Part shown: positions 5,171 through 7,054 of the stretch, piece by piece
Layout of the letters: every line of letters starts with the position of its first letter
How positions within the stretch are numbered: the first letter of the stretch is position 1
Assembly (NCBI GenBank): GCA_028685945.1
Contig: JAQUCZ010000052.1
Coordinates: 1-7,054 of the forward strand
DNA: 7,054 nucleotides
Direction of reading: 5' to 3'
Source: Sulfurimonadaceae bacterium
Lineage (GTDB): Bacteria > Campylobacterota > Campylobacteria > Campylobacterales > Sulfurimonadaceae
Position numbers and translations under genes: made by a program
Notes under the pieces: generated by a model
Told to the model about the DNA's origin: nothing
What the model saw: only the letters and a program-made list of their open reading frames with translations
Database searches by the model: none

Positions 5171-6442
5171 TTAGAGTTCACTCCCCCATTTTAAACTATC
5201 CAACCCGTATTTCTCCCGTACTTTATGCGTTTGCTCGCTTAGACGCCTCATACTTTGCTCCTCCTTAAACCCGATTAATGACAGTTCCCGTTTCGAGTCG
5301 CGCGTAAAGTGCGAACAGGTGATGCCGATGCGGATGACGTGGAGGCGTTTGTAGATATCCGCTTCGTTTAAGAGGGAGATACAAAGCGCATCGAACTTTT
5401 TTTCGGTGAAGATTTCGCAGAGAGTGACGTTTTTATGCGATTTTTGGCTCATCTCATACCCGAGGTTTAGATGAAACGTGGTGGGGATCACCTCGAGTTT
5501 GAGGATGGCAAAGCTGAGATGGCGCGCGAGGATATGGACGCGGCGGCGCAGTTCGCCTCTATCGAAAAGGGGTGCAAAAGTGCGCGAAATGCCGATCGAT
5601 TTTCTCTTATGGCATGTGTTGATCGGATCGTCGCTCAGACCCGCGACACGCTTGTAAAGCTCTTGGGCATAAGGTCCCCACGAGGCAACGGTGCCGCGTC
5701 TGCGTTTGAGCTCTCCGAGGGTGTGGATTTGTGCCGATTTGAGTTTGGCGAGCATGCTTTTGCCTATTCCTGCGAAATCCTCCACTTTTATGGGCTCTAA
5801 AAAGGCATCCTCTTGGTGAGGGAAAACGGTTTTACAGCCGAAAGGCTTGGCATGTGAGGTGGCGGTTTTGGCGATGTAGCGGGTGCGGGCGGCACCGATG
5901 GAGACGGGAAGTTGCAGCTCTTTTTTGATCTCGTGGCGGAGGTTGTCGATAAACCACTCCACTTCATCCTCCGCGACCCACCCCGAGAGATCACCGTAAA
6001 ACTCGTCGATGCTTGCTTGTTCGATTAAAGGGACGCGCAGCGATAAAAACTTATGCAGCCGATGGGAGAGCTGTTGGTAAAAACTCATATTGGGCGCTTT
6101 GATGATAAGGCGGGGGCAAAGGGCGAGCGCTTGGGAGATGCTCATGGCGGTTTTAACCCCGTAGCGTCTGGCTTCGTAGCTTGAGGTGGTCAAAATCCCC
6201 GTGATACGCCCGTTTGCATCTCTAAACGCGTCGAGATCGTCGTCTTTTGCTTCGTAGGTTTTAAAAAAGGTGGGGACGAAATTGCCCGTGTTTTCTACAT
6301 TGACGCTTTGGTTCTTGGCATGTGCGTCGAATATTTTGGTATCGCTGCGCCCGCCGATGGCGACGGGTTTGCCCTCCAGCGAAGGGTCTAAAATACGCGC
6401 GGCAGAGACGAAAAAACAGTCGATATCTATATGGATTTTCAT
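5171..6442 (-). CDS. dinB: Y-family DNA polymerase (Pol IV/DinB type) with an extra segment
   Basis: A 423-residue translesion polymerase that copies past damaged bases with low fidelity. Visible motifs: HIDIDCFF (4-11) with metal ligand D6 and probable steric gate F11; TTSSYEARRYGVKTAMS (85-101); SIDEFYGDLSG (144-154) with catalytic D146-E147; SIGAARTRYIAKTATSHAKPFG (181-202); a helix-hairpin-helix thumb region around 217-250 (EDFAGIGKSMLAKL); and a little-finger domain to about 395. It is longer than the usual 340-360 residues, mainly because about 45-50 residues (32-80, polar and acidic toward the end) lie between AIGG and the GILTTSSYEARR strand. No beta-clamp motif was recognised with confidence at the C-terminus. 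The ribosome site is weak (AAAGG 12 nt upstream). A UmuC-like paralogue is the main alternative. It carries three single ACATGCCA motifs. Confidence 0.88.
   Translation of the reverse strand: MKIHIDIDCFFVSAARILDPSLEGKPVAIGGRSDTKIFDAHAKNQSVNVENTGNFVPTFFKTYEAKDDDLDAFRDANGRITGILTTSSYEARRYGVKTAMSISQALALCPRLIIKAPNMSFYQQLSHRLHKFLSLRVPLIEQASIDEFYGDLSGWVAEDEVEWFIDNLRHEIKKELQLPVSIGAARTRYIAKTATSHAKPFGCKTVFPHQEDAFLEPIKVEDFAGIGKSMLAKLKSAQIHTLGELKRRRGTVASWGPYAQELYKRVAGLSDDPINTCHKRKSIGISRTFAPLFDRGELRRRVHILARHLSFAILKLEVIPTTFHLNLGYEMSQKSHKNVTLCEIFTEKKFDALCISLLNEADIYKRLHVIRIGITCSHFTRDSKRELSLIGFKEEQSMRRLSEQTHKVREKYGLDSLKWGSEL
5610..5617 (-). repeat. Single ACATGCCA motif copy in dinB
   Basis: Exact octamer on the dinB coding strand, preceded by C and followed by T. 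It is read as ACA TGC CAT (T-C-H), the third possible reading frame. Confidence 0.65.
5848..5855 (-). repeat. Single ACATGCCA motif copy in dinB
   Basis: Exact octamer on the dinB coding strand, preceded by C and followed by A. It is read as CAT GCC AAG (H-A-K, around residues 197-199). Confidence 0.65.
6316..6323 (-). repeat. Single ACATGCCA motif copy in dinB
   Basis: Exact octamer on the dinB coding strand, preceded by C and followed by A. It is read as CAT GCC AAG (H-A-K, residues 41-43) within the extra segment of the polymerase. Confidence 0.65.
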
Positions 6443-6480
6443 GGATGCTTTTTACCTTTGATGGTTTTTTCAAGGCTTGC

Positions 6481-6486
6481 ATTCTA
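6481..6486 (-). promoter_or_regulatory. Candidate dinB -10 box (TAGAAT)
   Basis: TAGAAT on the minus strand about 38 nt before the dinB ATG; a TTCAAA lies 18 nt further upstream as a poor -35. No LexA-like palindrome was recognised, so SOS control is not supported by what is visible. Confidence 0.4.
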
Positions 6487-6537
6487 CTTAGTTTCAAAGG
6501 GAAATTTGAAAAATATTTCATTTTGTCAAACAAGTGT

Positions 6538-6546
6538 TGCTATAAT
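6538..6546 (+). promoter_or_regulatory. Extended -10 promoter of the lipoprotein gene
   Basis: TGCTATAAT is a perfect extended -10 element. Only 7 nt (CGCACGC) separate it from the ATG at 6554, so transcription should begin at or next to the start codon and leave no ribosome site. Confidence 0.65.
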
Positions 6547-6553
6547 CGCACGC

Positions 6554-7039
6554 ATGAAATATTTACTCCTCATAACGGTTCTTCTTTTGAGCGGATGTAG
6601 TTTGAAAAACTACGAGCATACGGAACCTAAAATCTTCGTGATCAAATCCCCGAAGTTAAAGTTTGCAGATTTGGGATACCTTCGCTACACCGACGATTCG
6701 ATCGAATTGGAGCTTTTTGTCGCGGGTAAAAGTATCGAAAAAATCGCTATCAACCGACTTATCTGCACTAGCAGCGGCTGTATGAGCAAAAGCGGCTTTA
6801 ACGCCGAATATCTGCACCCTTCCTACCCGAGCGATTTGCTGCAAAATATCCTTTTGGGCAAGCCGATCTACGAGGGGCGTAACCAAGAGAAAAACGGGGG
6901 CGGATTTGAGCAAAATATTAGAGACGAGAACGTAGATATCGTCTATAGAGTTCGCGCGGGTGCGAGCTTTTTTAAAGACAGAAAAAACAAAATAATTTTT
7001 AATCTCAAAGAGACACAATTAAGGATAGAGAATGAATAA
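6554..7039 (+). CDS. Small lipoprotein of unknown function
   Basis: A 161-residue predicted lipoprotein. Residues 1-14 form a short signal peptide (MKYLLLITVLLLSG) ending in the lipobox LSGC, with C15 as the lipidated cysteine; S16 at +2 suggests export to the outer membrane by the E. coli rule, which is uncertain here. The mature part starts with a basic, proline-containing stretch (IFVIKSPKLKFADLGYLRY, 27-45), then beta-rich sequence, a possible disulfide pair C71/C76 (CTSSGC), a polar glycine-rich stretch (KNGGGFEQN) and a final beta segment (KIIFNLKETQLRIE). I do not recognise the family. The start is fixed by the signal peptide; an upstream in-frame ATG at 6431 lies antisense over the dinB start and is rejected. 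No ribosome site is present. Its last 8 nt overlap the next gene, so the two are probably co-transcribed. Confidence 0.85.
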   Translation: MKYLLLITVLLLSGCSLKNYEHTEPKIFVIKSPKLKFADLGYLRYTDDSIELELFVAGKSIEKIAINRLICTSSGCMSKSGFNAEYLHPSYPSDLLQNILLGKPIYEGRNQEKNGGGFEQNIRDENVDIVYRVRAGASFFKDRKNKIIFNLKETQLRIENE

Positions 7040-7054
7040 ATTCGTAGGCGCACA
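7032..7054 (+). CDS. nfo: Start of next gene, probably endonuclease IV (partial)
   Basis: An ATG at 7032 opens a frame MNKFVGA plus H or Q that runs off the window. AGGATAGAG just upstream (7022-7030) is a good ribosome site, and the ATG overlaps the lipoprotein stop (ATGAATAA), a typical translationally coupled junction. The first residues match the conserved start of endonuclease IV (E. coli begins MKYIGAHVSAAGG), an apurinic/apyrimidinic endonuclease of base-excision repair. Only seven full residues are visible, so the identity is a reasoned guess. Confidence 0.5.

Noticed and set aside
64..6324. CRISPR array as an explanation for the repeated octamer
   Set aside because: The repeats are only 8-10 bp, irregularly spaced by kilobases and partly inside genes; there are no regular spacers.
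1154..6324. Recurring H-A-K tripeptide as the cause of the repeated octamer
   Set aside because: Only three of the five intragenic copies encode H-A-K; the others read Y-M-P and T-C-H, and eight copies are non-coding.
6656..7018. 120-codon minus-strand open frame opposite the lipoprotein gene
   Set aside because: No ribosome site or domain; the plus frame has a lipobox, promoter and coupled downstream gene.

Overview
The window looks like a chromosomal segment from a Campylobacterota (formerly Epsilonproteobacteria) member, probably a free-living Sulfurimonas/Sulfuricurvum-type organism. The grounds are a remote-type CheZ, a thioredoxin/thioredoxin reductase cluster with a small membrane protein in between, compact intergenic spaces, AAGGA-type ribosome sites and promoters recognisable mainly by a TATAAT -10 box. 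Composition is moderate (by eye mid-40s % GC). The genus is inference.

Layout, left to right: (1) cheZ on the minus strand; (2) a divergent PHP-family histidinol-phosphatase-like gene on the plus strand; (3) a convergent truncated-haemoglobin gene on the minus strand; (4) a plus-strand redox operon of trxA, a membrane-anchored thioredoxin-fold protein lacking the CXXC, and trxB; (5) dapB on its own promoter; (6) an intergenic stretch with a stem-loop and a 73-bp mobile-looking palindromic element; (7) a Y-family DNA polymerase (dinB type, minus strand) with an unusual N-terminal-region insertion; (8) a small lipoprotein gene whose message looks leaderless, overlapping the first codons of what is probably nfo (endonuclease IV) at the right edge.

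The most striking signal is not a gene. The octamer ACATGCCA (either strand) occurs 13 times, where about 0.2 would be expected by chance. Every copy is preceded by a pyrimidine and followed by A or T (YACATGCCAW). Eight copies form four inverted pairs, each close to a stop codon; three are head-to-head palindromes and one has a 10-nt spacer. The other five are single copies inside genes, spread over all three reading frames. Single copies in genes plus inverted pairs at gene ends is the arrangement known for DNA uptake sequences of Neisseriaceae and Pasteurellaceae, so this may be an uptake-sequence-like dialect in a phylum where I know of none. That function is inference.

Functionally the genes are mostly housekeeping: chemotaxis signal termination, histidine synthesis, haem-based O2/NO chemistry, the thioredoxin system, the diaminopimelate/lysine pathway and DNA damage tolerance and repair.
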